Assembly (NCBI RefSeq): GCF_023502235.1
Contig: NZ_JAMFLY010000003.1
Span: 496,001-560,000, forward strand
Direction of reading: 5' to 3'
From: Flagellimonas myxillae
GTDB taxonomy: Bacteria; Bacteroidota; Bacteroidia; Flavobacteriales; Flavobacteriaceae
DNA length: 64,000 nt
In this document: in pieces, positions 6,515 through 14,163 of the stretch
Position numbering within the stretch: position 1 is the first letter of the stretch
Layout of the letters: each line of letters starts with the position of its first letter
Program-made: the position numbers and the translations under genes
The notes under the pieces: generated by a model
What the model was told of the DNA's origin: nothing
What the model saw: the letters and a program-made list of their open reading frames with translations, nothing else
Databases searched by the model: none

Positions 6515-7234
6515 ATGAATGAGAAAAGAACCAAGGAAATAGTTAAGGAGGTCTATACAAAGGCTAAAATAAACTGTATTTCTAATGCTAAAAATGCTCT
6601 GGCCATTCACGTGGAGAATGAGTTGTTAGAGCGTTACAAGAAATCTTTAAGCTATAAAACCATTGAAAGGGCTTTTGATAAATACATTGATGGAAAGAAA
6701 ATCGGACCTCCTTTGGCAGAAAGTGTCAACTTAATGTGTGTTTATTTAGGGTTTGAGAACTTTACTGATTATGTTAGGCGTCGACAAAAATGGAAATGGA
6801 AAGTAACAATAGGGATTTCATTGGCCGCAATTTTAATCTCTCTTTTGGTTTTGTTGCCCAAATTCTCAAAAAATAGCAATACTTCTTCTATATCTAGGAA
6901 CGGTTGCATGACTTGGGCTGATTCAATATATGTTACGGCTTCTTGCGATTCGGGGCCATATTCGAAATATGAAACCCCAATAGTTCCAATGAATCAAAAT
7001 AAAATGAAGAATTTTAAAAAAGTTGAGGTGGATGCAGCGTATTCATTTTTTACGGAAGATGGTAAACCGTTAATATGGTATCATAAAAAGAATGATAGGG
7101 AACTTGAGTATTTTACCGCACCTGGATTGCATCCTATAACAGGGAAAACACTTGACGAAATCACCGAGTATATGATTGAGAAATATGTCCCAATACATTC
7201 AAATAAAAGTGATTCTTTCATAAAGGAAAACTAA
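6515..7234 (+). CDS. Membrane protein with N-terminal putative DNA-binding region
   Basis: 239 residues. The cytoplasmic part (1-90) is basic and helical and contains KTIERAFDKYIDGK and a LCVYLGFENFTDYV-like region; flavobacteria have many proteins with this head, which I recall but cannot name as a family. One transmembrane segment lies at about 95-113 (VTIGISLAAILISLLVLLPK). The extracytoplasmic half (125-239) carries two Cys (GCMTW, TASCDSG) and aromatic patches. Topology resembles a membrane-bound one-component regulator, but no HTH is proven. It is transcribed away from the two-component operon and converges on the gene at 7268. Confidence 0.7.
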   Translation: MNEKRTKEIVKEVYTKAKINCISNAKNALAIHVENELLERYKKSLSYKTIERAFDKYIDGKKIGPPLAESVNLMCVYLGFENFTDYVRRRQKWKWKVTIGISLAAILISLLVLLPKFSKNSNTSSISRNGCMTWADSIYVTASCDSGPYSKYETPIVPMNQNKMKNFKKVEVDAAYSFFTEDGKPLIWYHKKNDRELEYFTAPGLHPITGKTLDEITEYMIEKYVPIHSNKSDSFIKEN

Positions 7235-7267
7235 ACACTAATATGTGTAGCAAAAGTCAAGAATTGT

Positions 7268-8065
7268 TTATTTACTCTTTGATTTAGTGAACACATTGTT
7301 TATTAAGTAATCTATGGCCTGCTGATCGGTTATCGGTCTGTTCTTCTTTTGTTGATTTGTTAAGCTGCTAGTATTTATTTTGTTTGAGGATTTCTGCGTG
7401 GTTTCAAATGTGCTTTTTACTGCTTCCGTGTTGTCACTTTTGTAGTCTTTCTCAAAACCATAGATTTCATTCAAGGACACAACAATCTTAAATACGGTTT
7501 CAAATTCTATGAAACGAGTAAATTCTTCATTTGTCGATGCATTCACCCTATCAAAATAGACATTGTTGCCCTCAAGAAAGGGTATGAGCAGAAAAGAGTT
7601 GGCCAGATTGTTTTTAATGGCCTCCTGTTGGCCCAACAACACCTCCATTTTAGCGAGTCCCTTTACCCTTTCAATACCATTATTGTCCCTTGTGGTATTG
7701 AAAAACCGGACTGTCCTGGTCAAGATCTGATCGGAAAAAACCTTGAAATACCCCAGAGCCACCTTTTTTTCAGATTCTTTGTCCAATCCAAAGATCTCGT
7801 CCTCAAAGTCCAAATAGAACGCATAATAGGGGGTAGTAATACTCTCTATGAACCTATCAAGTAGAAAACCATAAAGATCATCCATAAGTTGCTTTGTGGG
7901 CTGCGGGATGGGAGGGGTGTCCAAGGGGTATACCTGATTGACCCCATTGTTTAGGGTAATACGGTATACCTGTTGAAAAAGACCTTCTTCAACAAGGAAA
8001 TTGTTGCGTTCATCTTCATCCATGGACCCTAGTCCATGTCCTTTAAATTGGCCAAAATATGACAT
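7268..8065 (-). CDS. Hypothetical island protein adjacent to integrase
   Basis: 265 residues from MSYFGQFKGHGLGSMDEDE; the in-frame upstream stretch to 8158 reads like non-coding sequence, so I choose ATG 8063-8065. No signal peptide or membrane segment. Helical middle (LMDDLYGFLLDRFIESI, FGLDKESEKKVALGYFKVF) and a Ser/Thr/Lys-rich tail ending in RPITDQQAIDYLINNVF. It could be a recombination accessory or DNA-processing protein because it follows the integrase by about 107 bp. No motif proves that. Unrecognised. Confidence 0.65.
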   Translation of the reverse strand: MSYFGQFKGHGLGSMDEDERNNFLVEEGLFQQVYRITLNNGVNQVYPLDTPPIPQPTKQLMDDLYGFLLDRFIESITTPYYAFYLDFEDEIFGLDKESEKKVALGYFKVFSDQILTRTVRFFNTTRDNNGIERVKGLAKMEVLLGQQEAIKNNLANSFLLIPFLEGNNVYFDRVNASTNEEFTRFIEFETVFKIVVSLNEIYGFEKDYKSDNTEAVKSTFETTQKSSNKINTSSLTNQQKKNRPITDQQAIDYLINNVFTKSKSK

Positions 8066-8143
8066 AGTGTGGTAAAAATAGAGAAACTGGCAAATTGTCT
8101 GACCAATCTGTTGATGGGTGCAACAATTTTTTTGTTGGTCGTC

Positions 8144-8177
8144 AATAGGGTATAACACCCTATTTGGATACCCTATT
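8144..8177. repeat. Perfect 10-bp inverted repeat at the end of the integrase gene
   Basis: Arms AATAGGGTAT (8144-8153) and ATACCCTATT (8168-8177) separated by 14 bp. The right arm overlaps the integrase stop codon and the left lies upstream of the next gene, so it could be an operator for that gene or a recombination-protein site. A further partial copy ACCCTATTTGG sits in the spacer. There is no T-run, so it is not a typical terminator. Confidence 0.55.
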
Positions 8178-9543
8178 CCAACTCCTTCAATAAATGTGAG
8201 TAGTCCTCTGGTAATTCAGCATTGATATCCCTTAGGTATTTTTCCAGTGCGGACATAGTTGTGTGTCCGGTTATAAGCATTAATTTCCCCTTTGCCATTG
8301 CCGGTGGGAACTTCTTTGCCAATTTATGGTAGACCTGTGTAATGAAGGTATGGCGATAACTATATAGACCGTATTCCTTCCCGAGACCCAGGGCATCCTT
8401 GGCTTTTTTGAATTGTTTGCTGTAATGGTTCCTTTTGTTGTCCTCTAGGGTGTCCCAATAACCCCCGATACTATCCAAAGCGAACAAGTTACTTTTAGGG
8501 TCAAAGGCGCTAAGGTCAGGTAAGTGCTCCAAAAGGATGTCGGGAAGGATCTTTGTTGCCCTTTGCTTTGTCTTGGTCCGTACATGGATCAGTTTGTTGA
8601 CAGTGTCGATGTCACCAACGAGAAGTCTACATACCTCTATTGGCCTTAGGAAGGCATATGAAACGAACCTGACAAAGAGCAATAGGACAGGATCGTTGCT
8701 GGCCAAATAGTTGTCCAACATTTTAAGTTGGTCCAAGCTATAGGTCCTATGTAGGTTGGGTTTTGTAGGCAAGGAACGGATGCCCTTGACAAAATTGTTG
8801 GTGATAAGACCATTGTCCTCGAAGAACTGGAACAATGAGCTAAGGTCGGCCTTGGTATTGTTGTGTGTTCTAGCGCTGGTCCTCTCCAATACGGTCCGCA
8901 GGTACTCCATTGCCAACTTTCGGTCAAGGTCCTCCACCGCAAGATCGTTGCCCAATTTGTTGCGAGCCCATTCGCTAAATTGGTTCGCCCTGCTCTTGAA
9001 CCTCGAGAAAGAGGTTGCACTAAGGGTGTGCGATTTGAATGCCAACGCATCATCAACCGCACTGATAAGGGTAGTTTTTCCAGAATCGGTCCCAATTGAG
9101 ATTGTTGTGTCCACAGTAACGGGCTTGTCCTGTTTTGGCGCAACAATCCCAGTTTGTTGCTGAATCTCTTCATTGGCCGGATCGAACATTGGTAGAAGGT
9201 GCGTATTGTCCGAATAGGGGTCGAATCCCTTGTCCAGTAGGAACAGCAGGTTCCGGCTCAATGTCCTGAGATGTGCCAGGCGTTCTCGTTTGTTGGCCAT
9301 CCTGTTGGCCCCTGCCTTTATGTTGGGCTGGCGTTTGAGTTTCCCGGTATTGGGGTCGCGATAGGACCAATAGACATACCAGTCCTTCGAAAGTGCGTCC
9401 TCTTTTTCCTTTTTGGACAGTTTGGACCACTCGGAAGGGTCTATGCCGCCGGTGTAGATCTTGGGTTCGGAAAAGGAAGGTTTTTTGCCCAAAACGTGTA
9501 CGGTATCGTGTACGGTCTTCAAAAATAGCGAAACTGTGGCCAT
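8173..9543 (-). CDS. Tyrosine recombinase / phage-type integrase
   Basis: 456 residues, the integrase of the island. The N-terminal 60-120 region fits an arm-binding domain, a SAM-like core-binding domain spans about 165-265, and the catalytic domain follows. Visible catalytic residues: R300 (FLRPIEVCRL), Lys around 325, R397 in YSYRHTF (the usual HxxR histidine is Tyr394), H427 in ITGHTTM and the nucleophile Y436 in LEKYLRDI. The start ATG lies 55 bp from the 3' end of tRNA-fMet, reading away from it, the standard arrangement after insertion into a tRNA 3' end. Its leader is filled by the tRNA's terminator hairpin. Confidence 0.92.
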   Translation of the reverse strand: MATVSLFLKTVHDTVHVLGKKPSFSEPKIYTGGIDPSEWSKLSKKEKEDALSKDWYVYWSYRDPNTGKLKRQPNIKAGANRMANKRERLAHLRTLSRNLLFLLDKGFDPYSDNTHLLPMFDPANEEIQQQTGIVAPKQDKPVTVDTTISIGTDSGKTTLISAVDDALAFKSHTLSATSFSRFKSRANQFSEWARNKLGNDLAVEDLDRKLAMEYLRTVLERTSARTHNNTKADLSSLFQFFEDNGLITNNFVKGIRSLPTKPNLHRTYSLDQLKMLDNYLASNDPVLLLFVRFVSYAFLRPIEVCRLLVGDIDTVNKLIHVRTKTKQRATKILPDILLEHLPDLSAFDPKSNLFALDSIGGYWDTLEDNKRNHYSKQFKKAKDALGLGKEYGLYSYRHTFITQVYHKLAKKFPPAMAKGKLMLITGHTTMSALEKYLRDINAELPEDYSHLLKELE

Positions 9544-9574
9544 AAAAAAACGGATTGCTGGTACACAATCCGTT
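9544..9574 (-). terminator. tRNA-fMet terminator abutting the integrase start codon
   Basis: Minus-strand stem AACGGATTG / CAATCCGTT (9566-9574 and 9549-9557) with an 8-base loop, followed at once by a run of T that ends at the integrase ATG (9543). It should stop transcripts from the tRNA. Because the start codon directly follows the U-run, integrase expression from tRNA read-through would be low. Confidence 0.75.
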
Positions 9575-9597
9575 GTCTTTGTTGCCTTTGGGCCTTG

Positions 9598-9670
<73 letters not shown>

Positions 9671-9742
9671 ATATATGTTTTAATCGGAATTTACTAACCG
9701 ATTTCTTTGTTTTTTCTTTTCCCAAAAGTAAAGTAGGTACTT

Positions 9743-9766
9743 TATCCTGAGCCCAGTCGAAGGATA
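9743..9766. repeat. REP-like short palindromic repeat
   Basis: Imperfect palindrome with outer arms TATCCT/AGGATA around a core of the CTGAGCCCAGTCGAAGG type. Elements with this core are scattered through many Bacteroidota intergenic regions (family recollection). It directly abuts the tRNA fragment. Confidence 0.6.
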
Positions 9767-9783
9767 CTGCTCTATCCCGCGAT
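9765..9783. repeat. 19-bp duplicate of the tRNA-fMet 5' end
   Basis: TACTGCTCTATCCCGCGAT occurs here and at 9654-9672, where it is the acceptor and D-arm start of tRNA-fMet. The copy has no remaining tRNA body. It matches the 5' end, not the 3' end that the integrase uses, so it is better explained as a remnant of a second tRNA-fMet than as an att site of the present island. Confidence 0.7.
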
Positions 9784-10032
9784 GTGGACGGCAAATATAC
9801 AACCGTTTTTCCTTTATTTCCAAATTTAACGAGACTTTGATTTGAAAAATGAAGTACATCCAAATCAATTGGTCGAACAAATACTGAACGAAGCCTTGGT
9901 CTCAGTCTAAATATTTTGATCTGAAAGTTGTTAATGGGTGGTTAGACCCCAATATCTGATTGGATGCTGGAAGTTCGGATTATCGGATTATTAGTTCTTG
10001 TCCTTACCGCATAAATATTTACCTTCGGAACC

Positions 10033-11400
10033 ATGGAACAAGTCAACGATTTCTTATCCGCAATGCTGCCATACACAGAATGGGCCATGCTCATCCTGTT
10101 GATAGGCGGCGGATTATTCTTGGTATTTCGATCTAAATTTTTACCCTACCGGTATTTTGGGCATGCTATTGCCATAACTGCTGGTAAACATGACAAAGAG
10201 GGAGCTAAAGGAGATGTAAGCCATTTACAGGCTTTGTCCGCTGCGGTAGCCGCTACTGTCGGCTTGGGCAATATTTCCGGAGTGGCCATAGCCATATATA
10301 TGGGTGGCCCCGGAGTGGTGTTTTGGATTTGGATCACTGCATTGATCGGAATGTGCATAAAATTCTATTCATGTAGTTTGTCAATCATGTACCGCGGACA
10401 AGATTCGGACGGAAAGTTGCAAGGTGGCCCCATGTTTTATATTACCCAGGGTATTGGCAGCAAAGCCAAACCGCTTGCCACCTTTTTCTGTATTGCGGGA
10501 CTTTTTGGTTTTCTGGGCGTGTTTACGGCCAATCAGTTTACCCAAACCTTTATGAATGTGGTGAAGCCGGATGAGAATTTGGCAGTGCTTGGCGATTTCA
10601 ATTGGAAACTAATAGTTGGGATTTCGTTAGCGATAATTACCTCCTTTGTAATTTTTGGAGGACTTAAGAAAATCGCACGTGTTGCATCGGCCATTGTTCC
10701 CTTTATGGTCCTCATTTATTTTGTGGCCGTAATGGTTGTAATGGCAACCAATAGCGGTGATATTTTACCTTCATTAAAATTGATCATTACGGAGGCCTTT
10801 AACTTTGATACCATGGTTAAAGGTGGTTTTTGGGGATTGGTAATTCTCGGTGTTCGGCGCGCCATGTTCTCCAATGAAGCAGGTCTCGGAAGTGCCCCTA
10901 TGTATCACGGTCAGTCAAAAACGGACGAACCCGTCCAAGAAGGATTGGTGGCAATGTTGGGACCCTTTATCGACACCATAATTGTGTGTACCCTAACAGC
11001 TATTGTAATTATTTTGAGTGGCGCATATTTGGAAGCAGAGAGCAACGGCATCCTTATGACATTGATTGCCTTTAAAAAATCACTTTTTGGATATGGTGAT
11101 GTACTGTTGATGATCATTGTAGCTGCATTTGCCCTTTCTACCTTGTTCACCTATTCGTATTATGGAGTAAAATGCCTGTCTTTTTTGACCAACGCCAAGA
11201 TTGGCAAGTTTTACAATGGCTATTTTGTCGTAACCATAGTTTTTGCAGCGGTTGCTTCCGTTGATCTTGTGATCAACCTCATTGATTTGGCTTATGCACT
11301 AATGGTCATTCCGAATATGATCGCTGTACTTTACCTATCACCAAAAGTAAACGCCGCGGCTAAACAGTATTTTTCTAAATTAAAGGATGAAAAAGCATAG
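10033..11400 (+). CDS. Sodium:alanine/glycine symporter (AGCS family)
   Basis: 455-residue inner-membrane carrier with about 11 hydrophobic helices. The AGCS signature region is clear: SAAVAATVGLGNISGVAIAI near residue 75, then a GGPMFY motif, and RAMFSNEAGLGSAPMYH near 280. These define the cation and amino-acid binding helices of this family, which imports alanine or glycine with Na+ (or H+). Family length is about 450-550. Its stop overlaps the era start by 14 bp, so the two are co-transcribed. Which amino acid is carried cannot be told from sequence alone. Confidence 0.93.
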   Translation: MEQVNDFLSAMLPYTEWAMLILLIGGGLFLVFRSKFLPYRYFGHAIAITAGKHDKEGAKGDVSHLQALSAAVAATVGLGNISGVAIAIYMGGPGVVFWIWITALIGMCIKFYSCSLSIMYRGQDSDGKLQGGPMFYITQGIGSKAKPLATFFCIAGLFGFLGVFTANQFTQTFMNVVKPDENLAVLGDFNWKLIVGISLAIITSFVIFGGLKKIARVASAIVPFMVLIYFVAVMVVMATNSGDILPSLKLIITEAFNFDTMVKGGFWGLVILGVRRAMFSNEAGLGSAPMYHGQSKTDEPVQEGLVAMLGPFIDTIIVCTLTAIVIILSGAYLEAESNGILMTLIAFKKSLFGYGDVLLMIIVAAFALSTLFTYSYYGVKCLSFLTNAKIGKFYNGYFVVTIVFAAVASVDLVINLIDLAYALMVIPNMIAVLYLSPKVNAAAKQYFSKLKDEKA

Positions 11401-12271
11401 ATCAGGTTTCGTAAACATTATCGGTAATCCCAATGTGGGCAAATCCACATTGATGAACGCTTTTGTGGGCGAGAAACTTTCTATCATCACTTCCAAGGCG
11501 CAAACCACCCGTCACCGTATTTTGGGGATTGTAAATGGTGATGATTTTCAAGTAATTCTTTCGGATACCCCGGGAATTATTAAGCCTGCCTACGAGCTGC
11601 AAACCAGCATGATGGATTTTGTGAAATCCGCTTTTGAGGATGCTGATGTGCTTGTGTACATGGTGGAAATAGGTGAAAAAGGTCTGAAAGATGAGGCCTT
11701 TTTCAAAAAAATTGAGAATAGCAAGATACCTGTACTTCTGTTGCTCAACAAAATAGACACTTCGGAACAGTCAATGTTGGAGGAACAGATCCAACATTGG
11801 CAAAAATTATTGCCCAAAGCGGAAATCCATCCCATTTCGGCTTTGGAGAATTTCAATGTCGAGGAAGTTTTTCAAAGAATATTGGAGCTGCTACCAGAAG
11901 CTCCCCCTTTTTATCCGAAGGATCAACTGACCGATAAGCCTGAACGTTTTTTTGTAAACGAGACCATACGTGAAAAAATACTGCTCAACTACAAAAAGGA
12001 GATTCCGTATGCGGTGGAAGTGGAAACCGAGGAATTTTTAGAAGATGAGAATATTATCCGAATCCGTTCCGTGATCATGGTCGAGAGGAATACCCAAAAA
12101 GGAATCATTATAGGGCACAAGGGCAGTGCCTTAAAAAAGGTAGGGGTGCAAGCAAGGAAGGACTTGGAGAAATTCTTCGCCAAACAAGTTCATATTGAGC
12201 TCTACGTGAAGGTAAACAAGAACTGGCGGAGCAGTTCCCAGCAATTAAAGCGTTTTGGCTATAATGGTTGA
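11387..12271 (+). CDS. era: GTPase Era
   Basis: 294 residues, the usual Era length. The G domain has G1 GNPNVGKST near the N-terminus, G3 DTPGI and G4 NKID. A C-terminal type-2 KH domain follows (GIIIGHKGSALKKVG). Era binds the 3' end of 16S rRNA and assists 30S assembly at the inner membrane. The ATG lies inside the end of the symporter gene (14 bp overlap), implying coupling. The downstream opposite-strand gene begins its stop 8 bp away. Confidence 0.97.
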   Translation: MKKHRSGFVNIIGNPNVGKSTLMNAFVGEKLSIITSKAQTTRHRILGIVNGDDFQVILSDTPGIIKPAYELQTSMMDFVKSAFEDADVLVYMVEIGEKGLKDEAFFKKIENSKIPVLLLLNKIDTSEQSMLEEQIQHWQKLLPKAEIHPISALENFNVEEVFQRILELLPEAPPFYPKDQLTDKPERFFVNETIREKILLNYKKEIPYAVEVETEEFLEDENIIRIRSVIMVERNTQKGIIIGHKGSALKKVGVQARKDLEKFFAKQVHIELYVKVNKNWRSSSQQLKRFGYNG

Positions 12272-12278
12272 TGGCAGT

Positions 12279-12779
12279 TTAACGTTTTAGCTCGGAAATC
12301 AACTCTTTGATATACGTTTTGAGCTGTTCCATTTGTGGACCTCCCTTTGATTTTCCCAACCGTCCGAACGCATATAGGGCAAACCAAATAACTACCAAGA
12401 AAAACATGCCCACCAACCAAGGGGTAACATCGTTCCCCAAGGAGTACTTGGAATAGGCAAATACCCCTAAAATGATAAACACAGTGCCCACCCCAAAATG
12501 AAGGAACATAAAAAAGGTCCAAAGGGTAGGATTGGGGCCAAAAACCCCATGGATTTTACTGATACCTTTTTCAAATGAGGTCAACTCCAAATGCACTTGG
12601 GGGGTCCAAAAATTGGTCTCCGATTTTTTAAAGCGGATATATACGTGTTCATCCAACCTTTTTACCAAGAAGGGGTGGGGGGCCTTACGGTCAAAAACCG
12701 TCTTAAGCCGATCCAAATCTTCCTTTAGGGGAACTTCAAAACGGGGCCTAAGCACTATCTCGTTGGTAAAATCACTCAT
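12279..12779 (-). CDS. Conserved flavobacterial membrane protein between era and der
   Basis: 166 residues. The soluble N-terminal half (1-85) is beta-rich with VLRPRFEVPLKEDLDRLK and FKKSETNFWTPQVHLEL. Two transmembrane segments follow at about 88-108 (TFFMFLHFGVGTVFIILGVF) and 120-138. The charged C-terminus is helical. I recall it as a conserved neighbour of era/der in Flavobacteriaceae, sometimes mislabelled as a GTP-binding protein; no nucleotide-binding motif is present. Function unknown. Confidence 0.8.
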   Translation of the reverse strand: MSDFTNEIVLRPRFEVPLKEDLDRLKTVFDRKAPHPFLVKRLDEHVYIRFKKSETNFWTPQVHLELTSFEKGISKIHGVFGPNPTLWTFFMFLHFGVGTVFIILGVFAYSKYSLGNDVTPWLVGMFFLVVIWFALYAFGRLGKSKGGPQMEQLKTYIKELISELKR

Positions 12780-12831
12780 AAGTGGTTGAAATTGAAAAAA
12801 AAAGGTATCATTTTTTCTTCATAAATAATGG

Positions 12832-12839
12832 TATTTTTG
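12832..12839 (+). promoter_or_regulatory. Candidate -7 promoter element for der
   Basis: TATTTTTG matches TAnnTTTG and ends 16 bp before ATG 12856. The -33 region has only a T-run. Its position would put the transcript start at about 12844, which favours ATG 12856 over ATG 12850 as the der start. Confidence 0.4.
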
Positions 12840-12855
12840 CCAAAATTTAATGCGG

Positions 12856-14157
12856 ATGAGTGCTATAGTGGCCATTGTGGGAAGACCCAATGTTGGTAAG
12901 TCCACCTTTTTCAATAGACTAATACAACGTCGCGAAGCAATCGTGGACGCTGTTAGTGGGGTCACCCGCGACCGTCATTATGGAAAAAGTGACTGGAATG
13001 GAAAGGAATTTTCCCTAATCGATACTGGAGGATATGTGGTTGGAAGTGACGATGTCTTCGAAAAGGAAATCGACAAACAAGTGGAGCTTGCGATTGACGA
13101 AGCGGATGCAATTATCTTCATGGTCGATGTGGAATCTGGGGTCACCGGAATGGACGAAGATGTGGCCAAATTGCTTAGGAAAGTAAACAAACCCGTCTTT
13201 TTGGCGGTAAACAAAGTGGATAACGTCCAGCGACAAGCCGATGCCGTGGAGTTTTATGCTTTGGGACTTGGGAACTATTACTCCCTTTCAAGCATTAATG
13301 GAAGTGGAACGGGAGACCTTTTGGACGCCGTTGTAAAAGAACTGCCCGATATCGAAGAGGAGGAAAGCGAACTTCCAAGATTTGCCGTTGTGGGAAGACC
13401 CAACGCCGGTAAATCATCTTTTATAAATGCCCTTATCGGGGAAGAACGTTATATCGTAACCGACATAGCTGGGACCACCCGGGATAGTATCGATACCAAA
13501 TACAATCGATTTGGTTTCGAATTCAATTTGGTGGATACGGCGGGTATCCGAAGAAAGGCCAAGGTAAAGGAAGATTTGGAGTTCTATTCGGTGATGAGGT
13601 CCGTAAGGGCCATTGAACATGCCGATGTCTGCATTTTGTTACTGGATGCTACCCGTGGATTTGATGGGCAGGTGCAGAACATTTTCTGGTTGGCCCAACG
13701 CAACAACAAAGGCATCGTGATTCTTGTCAATAAATGGGATTTGGTAGAGAAAGAGACCAATTCCGTTCGCGATTTCACCGCAAAAATCAAAAAGGCCATT
13801 GAGCCATTCGATGATGTGCCTATCCTGTTTATTTCGGTGCTGACTAAACAGCGGATTTTCAAAGCAATTGAAACGGCAGTGGATGTGTTTAAGAACCGTT
13901 CAAAAAAAGTTCCTACCAGAAAGTTGAACGATATCATGCTGCCCATCATTGAGCATACCCCACCACCAGCCTATAAGGGGAAGTATGTGAAAATCAAGTT
14001 TTGCACCCAATTGCCAACGCCCTACCCCCAATTTGCCTTTTTCTGTAATTTACCGCAGTATGTGCGGGATCCCTACAAACGATTTTTGGAAAATAAGCTT
14101 AGGGAGAATTTTGATTTTAGCGGAGTACCCATCACCATCTTTATGCGAAAGAAATAG
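12856..14157 (+). CDS. der: GTPase Der (EngA)
   Basis: 433 residues with two tandem G domains (GRPNVGKST near residue 8, GRPNAGKSS near 180), each followed by DTGG/DTAG and NKxD motifs, and a C-terminal KH-like domain. Der is essential for 50S subunit maturation. I start at MSAIVAIVG rather than two codons earlier, as orthologues begin there and the -7 box spacing fits better. It is transcribed from its own promoter and converges on pbpC, with stops 6 bp apart. Confidence 0.97.
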   Translation: MSAIVAIVGRPNVGKSTFFNRLIQRREAIVDAVSGVTRDRHYGKSDWNGKEFSLIDTGGYVVGSDDVFEKEIDKQVELAIDEADAIIFMVDVESGVTGMDEDVAKLLRKVNKPVFLAVNKVDNVQRQADAVEFYALGLGNYYSLSSINGSGTGDLLDAVVKELPDIEEEESELPRFAVVGRPNAGKSSFINALIGEERYIVTDIAGTTRDSIDTKYNRFGFEFNLVDTAGIRRKAKVKEDLEFYSVMRSVRAIEHADVCILLLDATRGFDGQVQNIFWLAQRNNKGIVILVNKWDLVEKETNSVRDFTAKIKKAIEPFDDVPILFISVLTKQRIFKAIETAVDVFKNRSKKVPTRKLNDIMLPIIEHTPPPAYKGKYVKIKFCTQLPTPYPQFAFFCNLPQYVRDPYKRFLENKLRENFDFSGVPITIFMRKK

Positions 14158-14163
14158 GGGATT

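Larger units (their letters stand above)
9671..10032. other. Intergenic region upstream of tRNA-fMet with tRNA fragment and REP-like repeat
   Basis: No gene supported. Contains a REP-like palindrome at 9743-9766 (TATCCTGAGCCCAGTCGAAG then GATA), preceded by AAAGTAGGTACTTT. A second copy of the first 17 nt of the tRNA lies at 9765-9783. The rest to 10032 is AT-rich and holds the tRNA promoter on one strand and the symporter promoter on the other, neither of which I can pin down. Confidence 0.6.

Noticed and set aside
8646-9173. Long minus-strand frame inside the integrase gene
   Set aside because: It overlaps the catalytic and core-binding domains of a clear integrase in another frame and has Ser/Arg/Trp-rich low-quality composition.
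9765-9783. Second attachment site of the island
   Set aside because: It copies the tRNA 5' end, while the integrase sits on the 3' side. An att core would repeat the 3' end, so this is a tRNA remnant instead.
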